A stretch of 64,000 nt of DNA from Arthrobacter sp. StoSoilB19 (GTDB taxonomy: Bacteria > Actinomycetota > Actinomycetes > Actinomycetales > Micrococcaceae). Made by a program: the position numbers and the translations under genes. The notes beneath the pieces are model-generated. The model made no database searches, was not told where the DNA came from, and saw only the letters and a program-made list of their open reading frames with translations. Numbering within the stretch: position 1 is the first letter of the stretch; every line of letters begins with the position of its first letter. The stretch covers positions 4,278,001 through 4,342,000 of the forward strand of contig NZ_AP024650.1 of assembly GCF_019977275.1 (NCBI RefSeq). Reading direction: 5' to 3'. Shown in pieces: positions 8,490 to 16,260 of this stretch.

Positions 8490-9304
8490 TTGGCTGCTCC
8501 TTGGGATTCGGTCCAGCTGATCAGGCTGCGCATGAGATCGGCAAGATGCGCGGGAGCCTCGGCCGGTGCCAGGTGCGCCACGCCTTCCAGCGTGACGGCA
8601 GTGGCGGTGCCGCCCCCGGCGGTGATGCCGGCTGCCACCTCGTCAGCCATGGCCGGCGTGGCCACGCCGTCCACCGCGCCGGCGATGACCTGGGTGGGGA
8701 CGCGGATGCTGCCCAGCTGGCTGCGGACGTCGAAGGAGGCCAGGGCCTCGCAGCAGAAGGCGTAGCTGAAACGGTCGGCGTCGCGCAGGGCGTGCAGGAG
8801 CCGGCTGCTGAACTCGGGTTCCCGGTCCATGTAGCCCGGCGCGAACCAGCGCTGCGCCGAGCCCTGGATCATCACGGGTGTGCCCTGGGTGCGGACCGTT
8901 TCGGCCCGTTCCAGCCAGCCCTCCGGGGTGCCGATCTTCGCCCCGCTGTTCTGGATGGAGAGGCTCTTGAGCCGCTCGCCGTGCTTGATGCCCAGCTGCA
9001 GGCCCACGGCGCCGCCCAGTGAAACGCCGGCGTAGTGGAATGTTTCACCGGGGGCGATGGAATCCACCAGGTCCACCACGGCGTCCGCGAGGGCTGCGAC
9101 GTCGAAGGTTTCGGTGGCTGCCGGAGAGACGCCGTGGCCGGGCAGGTCCCAGGCGACCACGTCGTAGTCATTGCCGAGCAGGGTGGCCACCCTGTTCCAC
9201 AGGATGGAGGAGGTGCCCAGGGATGGGCCCGCCACCAGCAGGGGGTGGTCGCCAAGGGGTCGCTGGGGGGACAGCAGCGCTGCCTTCAGGGTTGGCTTAG
9301 CCAC
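8486..9304 (-). CDS. pcaD: 3-oxoadipate enol-lactonase
   Basis: This 272-aa alpha/beta hydrolase hydrolyses 3-oxoadipate enol-lactone. The nucleophile elbow GVSLGG is in HYAGVSLGGAVGLQLG at about residue 95, and the histidine lies in LEGVAHLAPAEAP near the C-terminus. The frame stays open upstream inside pcaB, but alignment to the family puts the start at GTG 9304 (VAKPTLKAALLS). That codon lies in the last codons of pcaB, giving an 8-nt overlap, so translation is probably coupled. Confidence 0.9.
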   Translation of the reverse strand: MAKPTLKAALLSPQRPLGDHPLLVAGPSLGTSSILWNRVATLLGNDYDVVAWDLPGHGVSPAATETFDVAALADAVVDLVDSIAPGETFHYAGVSLGGAVGLQLGIKHGERLKSLSIQNSGAKIGTPEGWLERAETVRTQGTPVMIQGSAQRWFAPGYMDREPEFSSRLLHALRDADRFSYAFCCEALASFDVRSQLGSIRVPTQVIAGAVDGVATPAMADEVAAGITAGGGTATAVTLEGVAHLAPAEAPAHLADLMRSLISWTESQGAAK

Positions 9305-10772
9305 GGGAAGCTCCGTTCGCGTCGGTGGTCTGGGAATCAAAGTCGGGGAACGCCGCCAGGATGCGGCGGGAGATCTGGGCCGCCTGGCCCAGGTAGCTGC
9401 CGGGGTCCAGGAGCTCCTCCAGCCGCTGGTCGGGAACGACGGCGGCAGGGACGGCCTCGCGGAGCAGCTTCCGGTAGGTGGCGGCCTGGTCGGAAGGCGG
9501 TGCTTGAAGGGTCTGGTCCACCACGTCCTGCAGCTGCTGCTTGCCGGTGCGGCCGTCCTTCCCGTCCAGGAGGGGCGCCACGGCCGCGCTGACGCCTTCT
9601 GCCAGCAGCAGCGGCCCGGACAGGTCCAGGTTGCGGCGCATGGCGTCGGGGAACACCTGGAGTCCTTCGGCGAGCTCACGGATATGTCCGGCAGCGCCGA
9701 GCGTGAGCGCCAGGAGCTGGCGGAGTGCCGGCCATTCGATGTGCCAGGCGCCGTCCGGGCGTTCGTCGTTGAAGGTGGCGGCGGCCAGGTGCAGCTGGGC
9801 AGCCAGGCCGGGCGCCTGCAGTGCGGCGCTGCGGACCAGGACGGACAGGACCGGGTTCTGCTTTTGCGGCATGGCAGAGGAAACCCCGCGCCCGGGAGCG
9901 CGTGGCTCGGCAAGCTCGGCCACCTCGGGCCTGCTCAGGAACAGGACGTCCGCGGCGATCTTTCCGAACGCATCCAAAACCGAAGCCAGCCCATGCCCAA
10001 GGGACGTGATGGCCAGCCGGTTGGTGTGCCAGGGAGCCGCCGCGGGGGCCAGGCCCAGCTGGGCGGCCAGGGCATCGGCCAGGGTAAACGGGGTGGCAGT
10101 GGATCCGTCGGTCAGCACGGTTGCGGCGGCGAGCGTTCCCGCAGCCCCGCCGAACTGGACCGGGAACTCCAGGCCTTGCAGCTGCCGGCCGGCGGCGGCC
10201 ACGCCCTGGAACCACTGCGCGGCCCGGAGCCCGAAGGTATAGGGAAGCGAATGCTGCGTCAGGCTCCTGCCCACGCACAGCGTCTGCGCATGTTGCCCCG
10301 CCAGGGCGGCCAGCGCCGCGGCGGTGCCTTTGAGGTCGGCCAGCACGGCGTGGACGGTGTTGCGGGCCACCAGCATGAGGGCGGTGTCCAGCACGTCCTG
10401 GCTGGTCAGGGAGGTATGCACGGCCTTCCCGGCACCGATCCCGGCGCTGTCCAGCGCGGCCACCTTCTTCCGGAGGTCCGCCAGCAGCGGAATGACCGGG
10501 TTGCCGCCGCCCTGGGCACGCAGCGCGATGTCGGCGAGGTCGTATCGCCCTGCCTCGGCAGCGGAAGCCACGACGGCGGCAGAACCGGCAGGTGCCAGGC
10601 CGGCCCGTTGCAGCACGGCTGCCCAGCCCGATTCGACGGCGAGGATCGCCGCCAGCACTGCCCGGTCCCCCGTCAGCGCCGCCACCAACGGTGACGCTGA
10701 TACGGGACTGAGCAGGCCGGCGTCGGCCTCTTCCGCGAAGGCGCGCAGATCTCCCGGGGCGGCGTTGGTCAC
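9297..10772 (-). CDS. pcaB: 3-carboxy-cis,cis-muconate cycloisomerase
   Basis: This 491-aa member of the fumarase/aspartase superfamily converts 3-carboxymuconate to 4-carboxymuconolactone. The superfamily signature is seen as GVSSAMPQKQNPV near residue 290, and the upstream HTSLTSQDVLDTALML corresponds to the first conserved block. The GTG start at 10772 overlaps the pcaG stop (GTGA). The C-terminal extension of about 120 residues after the signature is normal for PcaB. Confidence 0.92.
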   Translation of the reverse strand: MTNAAPGDLRAFAEEADAGLLSPVSASPLVAALTGDRAVLAAILAVESGWAAVLQRAGLAPAGSAAVVASAAEAGRYDLADIALRAQGGGNPVIPLLADLRKKVAALDSAGIGAGKAVHTSLTSQDVLDTALMLVARNTVHAVLADLKGTAAALAALAGQHAQTLCVGRSLTQHSLPYTFGLRAAQWFQGVAAAGRQLQGLEFPVQFGGAAGTLAAATVLTDGSTATPFTLADALAAQLGLAPAAAPWHTNRLAITSLGHGLASVLDAFGKIAADVLFLSRPEVAELAEPRAPGRGVSSAMPQKQNPVLSVLVRSAALQAPGLAAQLHLAAATFNDERPDGAWHIEWPALRQLLALTLGAAGHIRELAEGLQVFPDAMRRNLDLSGPLLLAEGVSAAVAPLLDGKDGRTGKQQLQDVVDQTLQAPPSDQAATYRKLLREAVPAAVVPDQRLEELLDPGSYLGQAAQISRRILAAFPDFDSQTTDANGASRG

Positions 10773-11326
10773 TGGAAGTCCAGGAAGACCGTCTCGCCCT
10801 CACCCTGGAGGCGGATGTCCCAGGTGAGGCCGCCGTCAGGGTCGCGGCGGGCGATGAGCGTCTTGCGGCGCTCCGGATCCAGCGAGCTGAGCAGGGGGTC
10901 GTTGGCCAGCGCCTCGGCGTCCTCAGGCAGGTAGATGCGGGTGAACAGCCGGTTGGTCAGGCCGCGGGCAAAGAGCGCCACGGAGATGAACGGCGCCGCA
11001 CCCGGTTTGGTGGGGCCGGGGTTGACCGTGGTGAACGTGAAAACGCCGGAGTTGCCCACGGCGCCGCGGCCCCACCCAGTGAAGGTGTAGCCGTCGCGGA
11101 CCAGGGAGCCGGTGCGCTGGACAACCCTGCCGTCGGCGTCCGGCTGCCAGATTTCCAGGATGGCGTCCGGGATGGTGTGGCCGGCGCCGTCGTAGACGGT
11201 GCCCTGCAGGCGGGTGGAGCCCGGGAAGCCGGGAGGCAGCAGCTCGTTGTCCTTCTCGAACGGAAGCGCATAGCCATAGAAGGGGCCAACGGTCTGGCCC
11301 GGGGTGGGAACAAGTTTGGTGCTCAT
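10769..11326 (-). CDS. pcaG: Protocatechuate 3,4-dioxygenase alpha subunit
   Basis: This 185-aa alpha subunit belongs to the intradiol ring-cleavage enzyme that opens protocatechuate to 3-carboxy-cis,cis-muconate. It begins with the characteristic TPGQTVGPFYGYALPF and contains ILEIWQPDADGR, FTFTTVNPG and NRLFTRIYLPED, all typical of PcaG. As expected for the alpha chain, the complete Tyr/His iron-ligand set is not present. ATG 11326 is preceded by GAGGAGTAGGAAA, so the 6-residue upstream extension of the frame is discarded. Confidence 0.94.
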   Translation of the reverse strand: MSTKLVPTPGQTVGPFYGYALPFEKDNELLPPGFPGSTRLQGTVYDGAGHTIPDAILEIWQPDADGRVVQRTGSLVRDGYTFTGWGRGAVGNSGVFTFTTVNPGPTKPGAAPFISVALFARGLTNRLFTRIYLPEDAEALANDPLLSSLDPERRKTLIARRDPDGGLTWDIRLQGEGETVFLDFQ

Positions 11327-11330
11327 TTTC

Positions 11331-12203
11331 CTACTCCTCGTCACCTTCTGCGCCGAGCGCCTCGTTTTCGGTCCAGGTCCGCTTGGGCCCGGTCAGGACG
11401 ATGTCCCAGTTGTAGCCCAGGGCCCACTCGGGCTCGGTGAGGCTGTGGTCGTAGGTGGCCACCAGGCGGTCGCGGGCGTCCTGGTCCACGATGGTCTGGT
11501 AGATGGGGTCCAGCGGGAAGAGCTGGTCGCCCGGGAAGTACATCTGGGTGATGATGCGCTGGGTGAACTCCGTGCCGAACAGCGAAAAGTGGATGTGGGC
11601 GGGTCGCCACGCGTTCAGGTGGTTCTTCCAGGGGTAGGCGCCGGGCTTGATGGTGATGAACCGGTAGGAGCCGTCCGGGCCGGTGATGCAGCGGCCGATG
11701 CCGGTGAAGTTGGGGTCGATCGGGGCGGGGTGCTGGTCGCGCTTGTGGATGTAGCGGCCGGACGAGTTGGCCTGCCAGATTTCCACCAGCTGGCCTGCCA
11801 CCGGGCGGCCGTCGCCGTCCAGGACCTTGCCGGCGACGATAATCCGCTCGCCCAGCGGTTCGCCGTTGTGCTGGATGGTCAGGTCGGACTCCAGGGCGTG
11901 CACGTCCTGGTGCCCGAACGCCGGCGAGTACAGCTCGATGGTCTCCGGATCCGCGTGGTGCAGGCTCTTGGTGGGGTGGCGCAGGATGCTGCTGCGGTAC
12001 GGCGGGTAGTCCAGCCGCGGCTGGGTCTCCGGCTGGGCGCCGTCCTTCAATGCCCGCTGGTAGGCCTCGCCGATGGCGTTGATCTCTGCGCTGAGGTCCG
12101 CCTGTAACTCGATGGCCTTGTCCAGGGGCTGGTGGGCAGCCTTCGGTTCGGCCGGGGGCACGAGTTCCTCCGACTCCAGCTCGGCGGTGATGTCTTCCGG
12201 CAT
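11331..12203 (-). CDS. pcaH: Protocatechuate 3,4-dioxygenase beta subunit
   Basis: This 290-aa catalytic beta subunit carries the Fe(III) ligands: the tyrosine of SGRYIHKRD, the tyrosine of KPGAYPWKN, and both histidines of RPAHIHFSLFG. The N-terminal about 60 residues (MPEDITAELESEELV...) are longer than in Pseudomonas PcaH. ATG 12203 follows AGAAAGGAG at good spacing, and the much longer open frame upstream is out-of-frame readthrough of the quiC region. Four bases separate pcaH and pcaG. Confidence 0.95.
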   Translation of the reverse strand: MPEDITAELESEELVPPAEPKAAHQPLDKAIELQADLSAEINAIGEAYQRALKDGAQPETQPRLDYPPYRSSILRHPTKSLHHADPETIELYSPAFGHQDVHALESDLTIQHNGEPLGERIIVAGKVLDGDGRPVAGQLVEIWQANSSGRYIHKRDQHPAPIDPNFTGIGRCITGPDGSYRFITIKPGAYPWKNHLNAWRPAHIHFSLFGTEFTQRIITQMYFPGDQLFPLDPIYQTIVDQDARDRLVATYDHSLTEPEWALGYNWDIVLTGPKRTWTENEALGAEGDEE

Positions 12204-12259
12204 GGCTGGCTCCTTTCTGATCTGTTCGGTTTCTTGCGTCCGGGGTTGTGTGGTGCGGT

Positions 12260-14131
12260 CTAAGGCGTGCGGTGCAGCGAGTCGTACTGGACGGCGTGGC
12301 GCACCGGAGCATTGGGGGCGCCGTAGCCGTCGTAACCGCCGCGGCGTTCCACCATTTCGAAGAACACGCTGCCCACGGTGGCGGTGTAGAAGTGCAGGAA
12401 TTCGCCGTCGGCGTCGCGGTCGAACAGCAGGTTCAGCTCCTGCAGGGTGGCCAGGAACCCAGGCTCCAGGTCGAACCGGGCGTCCAGGTCCTCGTAGTAG
12501 TTGGCCGGGATCTGCAGGAATTCCAGGCCCCGTTCCCGGGCTGCCCGGGCTGTGGCCACGAGGTCGTCCACGGCAAAGGCGATGTGCTCCTGGTAGGTCT
12601 TGCGGACCTCGCTCCGTGCCTGCTGGATGGGGGCGAGGTTGAGCACCAGCCGCACCGCGCCGTCGGAGGTCTGCATGACCTGCGAGCGCACCAGCCCGCT
12701 GGGGCTTGGCACCTCCGCGAACGGCTGCGGCTCCAGGGCCAGGGCGCTGGTGTAGAAGAGGACAGCTTCGTCGAAGTGCTGCCACGGCTGGGCAAGGTTG
12801 ACGTGGTCGATCACGGCACTGGCTCCGGCGGACGGGTGTTCCAGCCCCTCCCCGAACTCGTGGGTCCACGCCGCCGTGCCGTCCGGGCTGCCCTGGCAGA
12901 GAAAGATCTCGGTGGAATCGGGCGCGGAGATGCCCTGGAAGACTTCCTCGTCCGCCTGCACCTTGCGGGCCACCACGGGGGCCTTGAGCTGCTGGGCGCG
13001 CGCCGAGGCAATCACGGGGGAATCGACGTCGAACCCCAGTGCGGCAATGGCCGGCTCGGCATGCCGGGCCGCCTGTTCGTTGATGATCACCCGGGCCTGG
13101 CCCATGGTCCACAGCTGGACGTCCTTGGTGCGGTGCCTGCCCTCGAAGGCGAAGCCCAGCTGGCCCAGGAGTTTCTCCAGCTGCGCGGTGTCGTCCGCCT
13201 TGACCTCGGCAAAGTTGAAGCCCGCGGGTTCGTTCACCTTGGGCAGGGTGGCAAGTTCCATGGGGTAACGACGGCGGAGCGCTGCTCCGTTGCCTGGTGC
13301 GGCTTCGGTACCGGCCAGCCACTTGGCGCTCTGTTCTTCAAGCCAGATGAGCGACCGCATGGCATCCACGGCCGTCCGCTCCACGTCCGACTGGCGGAAA
13401 ACGTCATTGAAGACTTCCAGCGAAACGGGTCCGGTGTACCCGGCCCGGACCACGTGGCCCATGAACTTGGCCAGCTCAAACTGGCCCTCGCCCGGGAACA
13501 CCCGGTAGTGCCGGCTCCAGGACAGCACATCCATGGAGAGCTTGGGGGCGTCCGCAACCTGGACGAAGAAGATCTTCTCCGGGTTGAATGCCTCAATGTG
13601 GGCGGTTTCCCAGTCCCGCGAGAGGATGTGGAAGGAGTCCAGGCAAGTGCCCAGATTGGGATGGTCAACCATCTCCACCAGCCGGTAGGCATGCTCGTAG
13701 TCGTTGACGTACTTGCCCCACGCAAGCGCTTCATAGGCCACCTTGACGCCGTGGTCGCCGGCCAGGTTGGCAAGCTGTGCCAGCTGCTCGGCGCGGAGGC
13801 CGTCGTCGTCGATGGTGGCGGTGGCAACGTTGGAGCAGACCAGGATGGTGTCCATGCCCAGGCGGGCCATGAGCCGGAACTTGGCCTCGGCCCGGCGGAG
13901 GTTGGCCTTCAGCAGGTCCGGGCTGACGCCGTCAAAATCCCGGAAGGGCTGGTAAAGATCCAGGCCAAGGCCCAGGTCCGCGGCCAGCTTGCGGACGTCC
14001 TCGGGACTCAGCGGGGACGTCACCAGGTCCTGCTCGAAGATCTCGATGCCGTCGAAGCCTGCGATGGCGCAGGCCTGCATCTTCTCTTTGAGGGTTCCGG
14101 ACAGGCAGACAGTGGCGATTCCGGTGCGCAT
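12260..14131 (-). CDS. quiC: 3-dehydroshikimate dehydratase fused to HPPD-like dioxygenase domain (QuiC type)
   Basis: This 623-aa two-domain protein has an N-terminal TIM barrel (about 1-280) of the sugar-isomerase/AP-endonuclease fold, with metal-site candidates in GIEIFEQD, VAYEALAWG, TCLDSFHIL and SLEVFND. This is the 3-dehydroshikimate dehydratase that forms protocatechuate. The C-terminal half (about 300-623) resembles 4-hydroxyphenylpyruvate dioxygenase (VOC fold), and its 2-His-1-Glu set is apparently intact (IDHVNLAQ, EHIAFAVDD, FFEMVERRGG). The fusion is known from Pseudomonas QuiC1. The role of the second domain remains uncertain. It starts one base into the stop of the upstream shikimate dehydrogenase gene (TGATG) and lies 56 bp ahead of pcaH. 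Confidence 0.92.
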   Translation of the reverse strand: MRTGIATVCLSGTLKEKMQACAIAGFDGIEIFEQDLVTSPLSPEDVRKLAADLGLGLDLYQPFRDFDGVSPDLLKANLRRAEAKFRLMARLGMDTILVCSNVATATIDDDGLRAEQLAQLANLAGDHGVKVAYEALAWGKYVNDYEHAYRLVEMVDHPNLGTCLDSFHILSRDWETAHIEAFNPEKIFFVQVADAPKLSMDVLSWSRHYRVFPGEGQFELAKFMGHVVRAGYTGPVSLEVFNDVFRQSDVERTAVDAMRSLIWLEEQSAKWLAGTEAAPGNGAALRRRYPMELATLPKVNEPAGFNFAEVKADDTAQLEKLLGQLGFAFEGRHRTKDVQLWTMGQARVIINEQAARHAEPAIAALGFDVDSPVIASARAQQLKAPVVARKVQADEEVFQGISAPDSTEIFLCQGSPDGTAAWTHEFGEGLEHPSAGASAVIDHVNLAQPWQHFDEAVLFYTSALALEPQPFAEVPSPSGLVRSQVMQTSDGAVRLVLNLAPIQQARSEVRKTYQEHIAFAVDDLVATARAARERGLEFLQIPANYYEDLDARFDLEPGFLATLQELNLLFDRDADGEFLHFYTATVGSVFFEMVERRGGYDGYGAPNAPVRHAVQYDSLHRTP

Positions 14132-15012
14132 CAGGCAGCCACCTCTTCCGCTGCCACGAGCTCCAGGAAGTGGGCGCGCATGCGGTCCGGGTCCGCGTCC
14201 AGCCCGGTGAAGATCCGGAACGCGTCCGCGGCCTGGCCCACGGCCATCCGGCCGCCGTCCAGGACGTCGCAGCCCTTGGCCCGGGCGCCGCGGACCAGTT
14301 CCGTGTCGATGGGGCGGTAGACGATATCCGCCACCCAGTGCCGGGACTCCAGCAGGTCCAGGTCCAGCGGCACGCCGGGGTGGGCGGCCATCCCCACGGG
14401 GGTGCAGTGCACCAGGCCGTCGGCCACGCGCATCAGCTGCGGCAGCTCCGCCGTCGTACCTGCCGTGACGGTGCTGTCCGGGAAGAAGCCCTGGAGCTCG
14501 GCGGCCCGGGCTGCCGCGCGTCCCGGGTCCACGTCCACCAGGTGCAGGGTCCTGACGCCGGCGGTCAGCAGGGCGTAGGCGACGGCAGATCCGGCACCGC
14601 CGGCACCGAGCTGGACCACGCGGTCCAGCGACGCCCCGGGGAGGCCGGAAGCCAGTGCCGCGGCGAAGCCGGAGAAGTCGGTGTTGTAGCCGATGAAGCG
14701 GCCGTCCCGGATCACCACGGTGTTGACGGCGCCCAGGCGGCGGGCGTCCGGGGAGATTTCGTCAAGGTACTCCAGGACCAGCTGCTTGCAGGGATGGGTG
14801 ATGTTCAACCCATTGAAGCCCAGCGTCCGGGCGCTCTGCAGGATGCTGCCGACGGACTCGCCCGCCAGTCCCAGCTCCAGGAGGTCGATGGGGCGGTAGA
14901 GGTAACGCAGGCCCTGCACGTCACCTTCCCGTTCGTGCATGGGCGGCGTGAGCGACGGCGTGACACCGTCTCCAACCAGTCCCACGAGGTAGGACTCAGT
15001 TCGAATACTCAT
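14131..15012 (-). CDS. aroE: Shikimate/quinate 5-dehydrogenase
   Basis: This 293-aa NAD(P)-dependent dehydrogenase is first in the catabolic operon and would oxidise shikimate to 3-dehydroshikimate for QuiC. Family features are VTPSLTPPMHE (substrate pocket), NITHPCK with the catalytic lysine, AVNTVVIRDGRFIGYNTDFSGF, and the Rossmann motif QLGAGGAGSAVAYAL. The pocket reads SLTPPMHE rather than the biosynthetic SLSPxMHN, in keeping with a quinate/shikimate-catabolic subfamily. ATG 15012 has AAGGAG 8 nt upstream. The symbol only denotes the family, since a biosynthetic aroE should exist elsewhere. Confidence 0.88.
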   Translation of the reverse strand: MSIRTESYLVGLVGDGVTPSLTPPMHEREGDVQGLRYLYRPIDLLELGLAGESVGSILQSARTLGFNGLNITHPCKQLVLEYLDEISPDARRLGAVNTVVIRDGRFIGYNTDFSGFAAALASGLPGASLDRVVQLGAGGAGSAVAYALLTAGVRTLHLVDVDPGRAAARAAELQGFFPDSTVTAGTTAELPQLMRVADGLVHCTPVGMAAHPGVPLDLDLLESRHWVADIVYRPIDTELVRGARAKGCDVLDGGRMAVGQAADAFRIFTGLDADPDRMRAHFLELVAAEEVAA

Positions 15013-15096
15013 CCGTGCAGCTCCTTTGGTAACGGCACCGGCAGTGTCCATGCGGGGATGGGCTGCGCCGGTGATAGGGATTACAGTACAGCATTT

Positions 15097-15130
15097 GTTC
15101 ACTTCTCGCACTACTGTTCGAGATACGAAC
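15097..15130. promoter_or_regulatory. Paired PcaR/PobR-like operator upstream of the shikimate/pca operon
   Basis: Box A is GTTCACTTCTCGCAC (15097-15111) and box B is GTTCGAGATACGAAC (15116-15130). Box B is a perfect GTTCG-N5-CGAAC palindrome. Both resemble the operator pattern known for IclR-family PcaR (GTTCGATAATCGCAC in Pseudomonas). They lie 85-120 bp before the first operon gene and show the same 19-bp start-to-start spacing as the pair at 3059-3092. Confidence 0.62.
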
Positions 15131-15159
15131 CAAATATTTTGAGTAACGGCACAGGCGCC

Positions 15160-16035
15160 TTAGCCGCGCTGCGGAAGGCGTGCAGCCAACTCGGCTGCCG
15201 CATCGACCAGGACGGGGACGTGGGCCTCCAGCTCCTCGAGGCTCAGGCGGAAGACCGGAACGGCCGTCGCCAGGGAGGCAAAGGCGTGGCCCTGGCTGTT
15301 GAGCAGGGGCACCGCCACGGCACGCATGCCGGCCTCGTTCTCCTCATCCATGACCGCGTAGCCGCGGCGGCGCACCTCCTCGATTTCCGCCCGGAACGCG
15401 TCCCGGTCGGTGATGGAGCGGGCGGTGAGCGCCTCGAGCGGGAGTTCCGCGAGCAGCCGCTCCCGTTCCGCATCCTCGGCGAATGCCACCAGGGCCTTGC
15501 CGACGGCAGTGGTGGACAAGGAGCCCAGGTGGCCCGGATCGCTGGTGACGCGGAAGATCTGCGGCCCGTCCACCTTGCTGACGGTGAGGTGGTGCAGGCC
15601 GTCCCGGACGCTGAGGATGGTGGCTTCCCCGGTCTGCTCGGTCACCCGGCGCAGGATGGGCATGGCAGTGCCCGCGAAACCGTGGTGGTTGGAGACCCGC
15701 TGGCCCAGCTGGAAGATGCGCAGGCCCAGGTGGTAGCGGCGGCCGTCCGGCTCGTAGTCAACAAAGCCGTCACGGGTCAGGGATCCGAGCAGCCGGTAGG
15801 TTGTGCTGAACGGCAGTTCCGCGCGGCGGGAAATTTCCGCGGCGCTGGCACCGCGGGGTTCGTCCCCCAGGAGGACAAGCAGGCCCAGGGCCTTGCCCAC
15901 CATGTCCGTGCGTTCCGCAGGACGCGCGCCAACCTTCGCCTCCGGGGGCATGGCGTTCACGGGCTCCGTGGCGGCAGGGGCAGCAGCGGATTCTTCATTG
16001 GCCGCTGTGGTTTGGTTCACACTCATGGCAATCAT
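15160..16035 (-). CDS. IclR-family transcriptional regulator
   Basis: This 291-aa IclR-family protein belongs to a different branch from the two PcaR-like proteins. It has an about 40-residue Ala/Glu/Pro-rich N-terminal extension, then a wHTH around residues 50-110 (AAEISRRAELPFSTTYRLLG). The effector domain contains LSTTAVGKALVAF and YAVMDEENEAGMRAVAVPL. Two ATGs (16035 and 16026) are possible and neither has a clear Shine-Dalgarno. It is divergent from the MHS transporter at 16261 with a palindrome between them, so it probably controls that transporter. It is convergent with nothing and sits upstream of the shikimate operon on the same strand. Confidence 0.85.
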   Translation of the reverse strand: MIAMSVNQTTAANEESAAAPAATEPVNAMPPEAKVGARPAERTDMVGKALGLLVLLGDEPRGASAAEISRRAELPFSTTYRLLGSLTRDGFVDYEPDGRRYHLGLRIFQLGQRVSNHHGFAGTAMPILRRVTEQTGEATILSVRDGLHHLTVSKVDGPQIFRVTSDPGHLGSLSTTAVGKALVAFAEDAERERLLAELPLEALTARSITDRDAFRAEIEEVRRRGYAVMDEENEAGMRAVAVPLLNSQGHAFASLATAVPVFRLSLEELEAHVPVLVDAAAELAARLPQRG

Positions 16036-16078
16036 GTTGCCACAATGTGAGAGCTATTTCTAGATGGTGATTATTTTC

Positions 16079-16108
16079 TTGACAGGTGACTGCCCTCACA
16101 GTCATAGT
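16079..16108 (+). promoter_or_regulatory. Promoter with embedded operator for the second MHS transporter
   Basis: A consensus -35 TTGACA (16079-16084) is followed after 18 bp by CATAGT (16103-16108). Between and overlapping these is a perfect inverted repeat TGACTG-N6-CAGTCA (16087-16104). The position suggests repression by the divergently encoded IclR protein. Confidence 0.5.
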
Positions 16109-16260
16109 TTCTATATCGCACAAGTAGCTCCCACCATGTGGCTACTGACGCCGGGTCTTCTTCCGGACTCCAGCCGCATCGCGCCCCGCCCGCACCAAGG
16201 CAGCGGCGGCTGCGACCTCCAGATCCATCCGCGACAATGTCGTCACACCAAAGGAACACC

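Noticed and set aside
12248..14320. 690-codon plus-strand open frame opposite quiC
   Set aside because: Shadow of the QuiC gene on the other strand. It has no ribosome site and no family-like motif.
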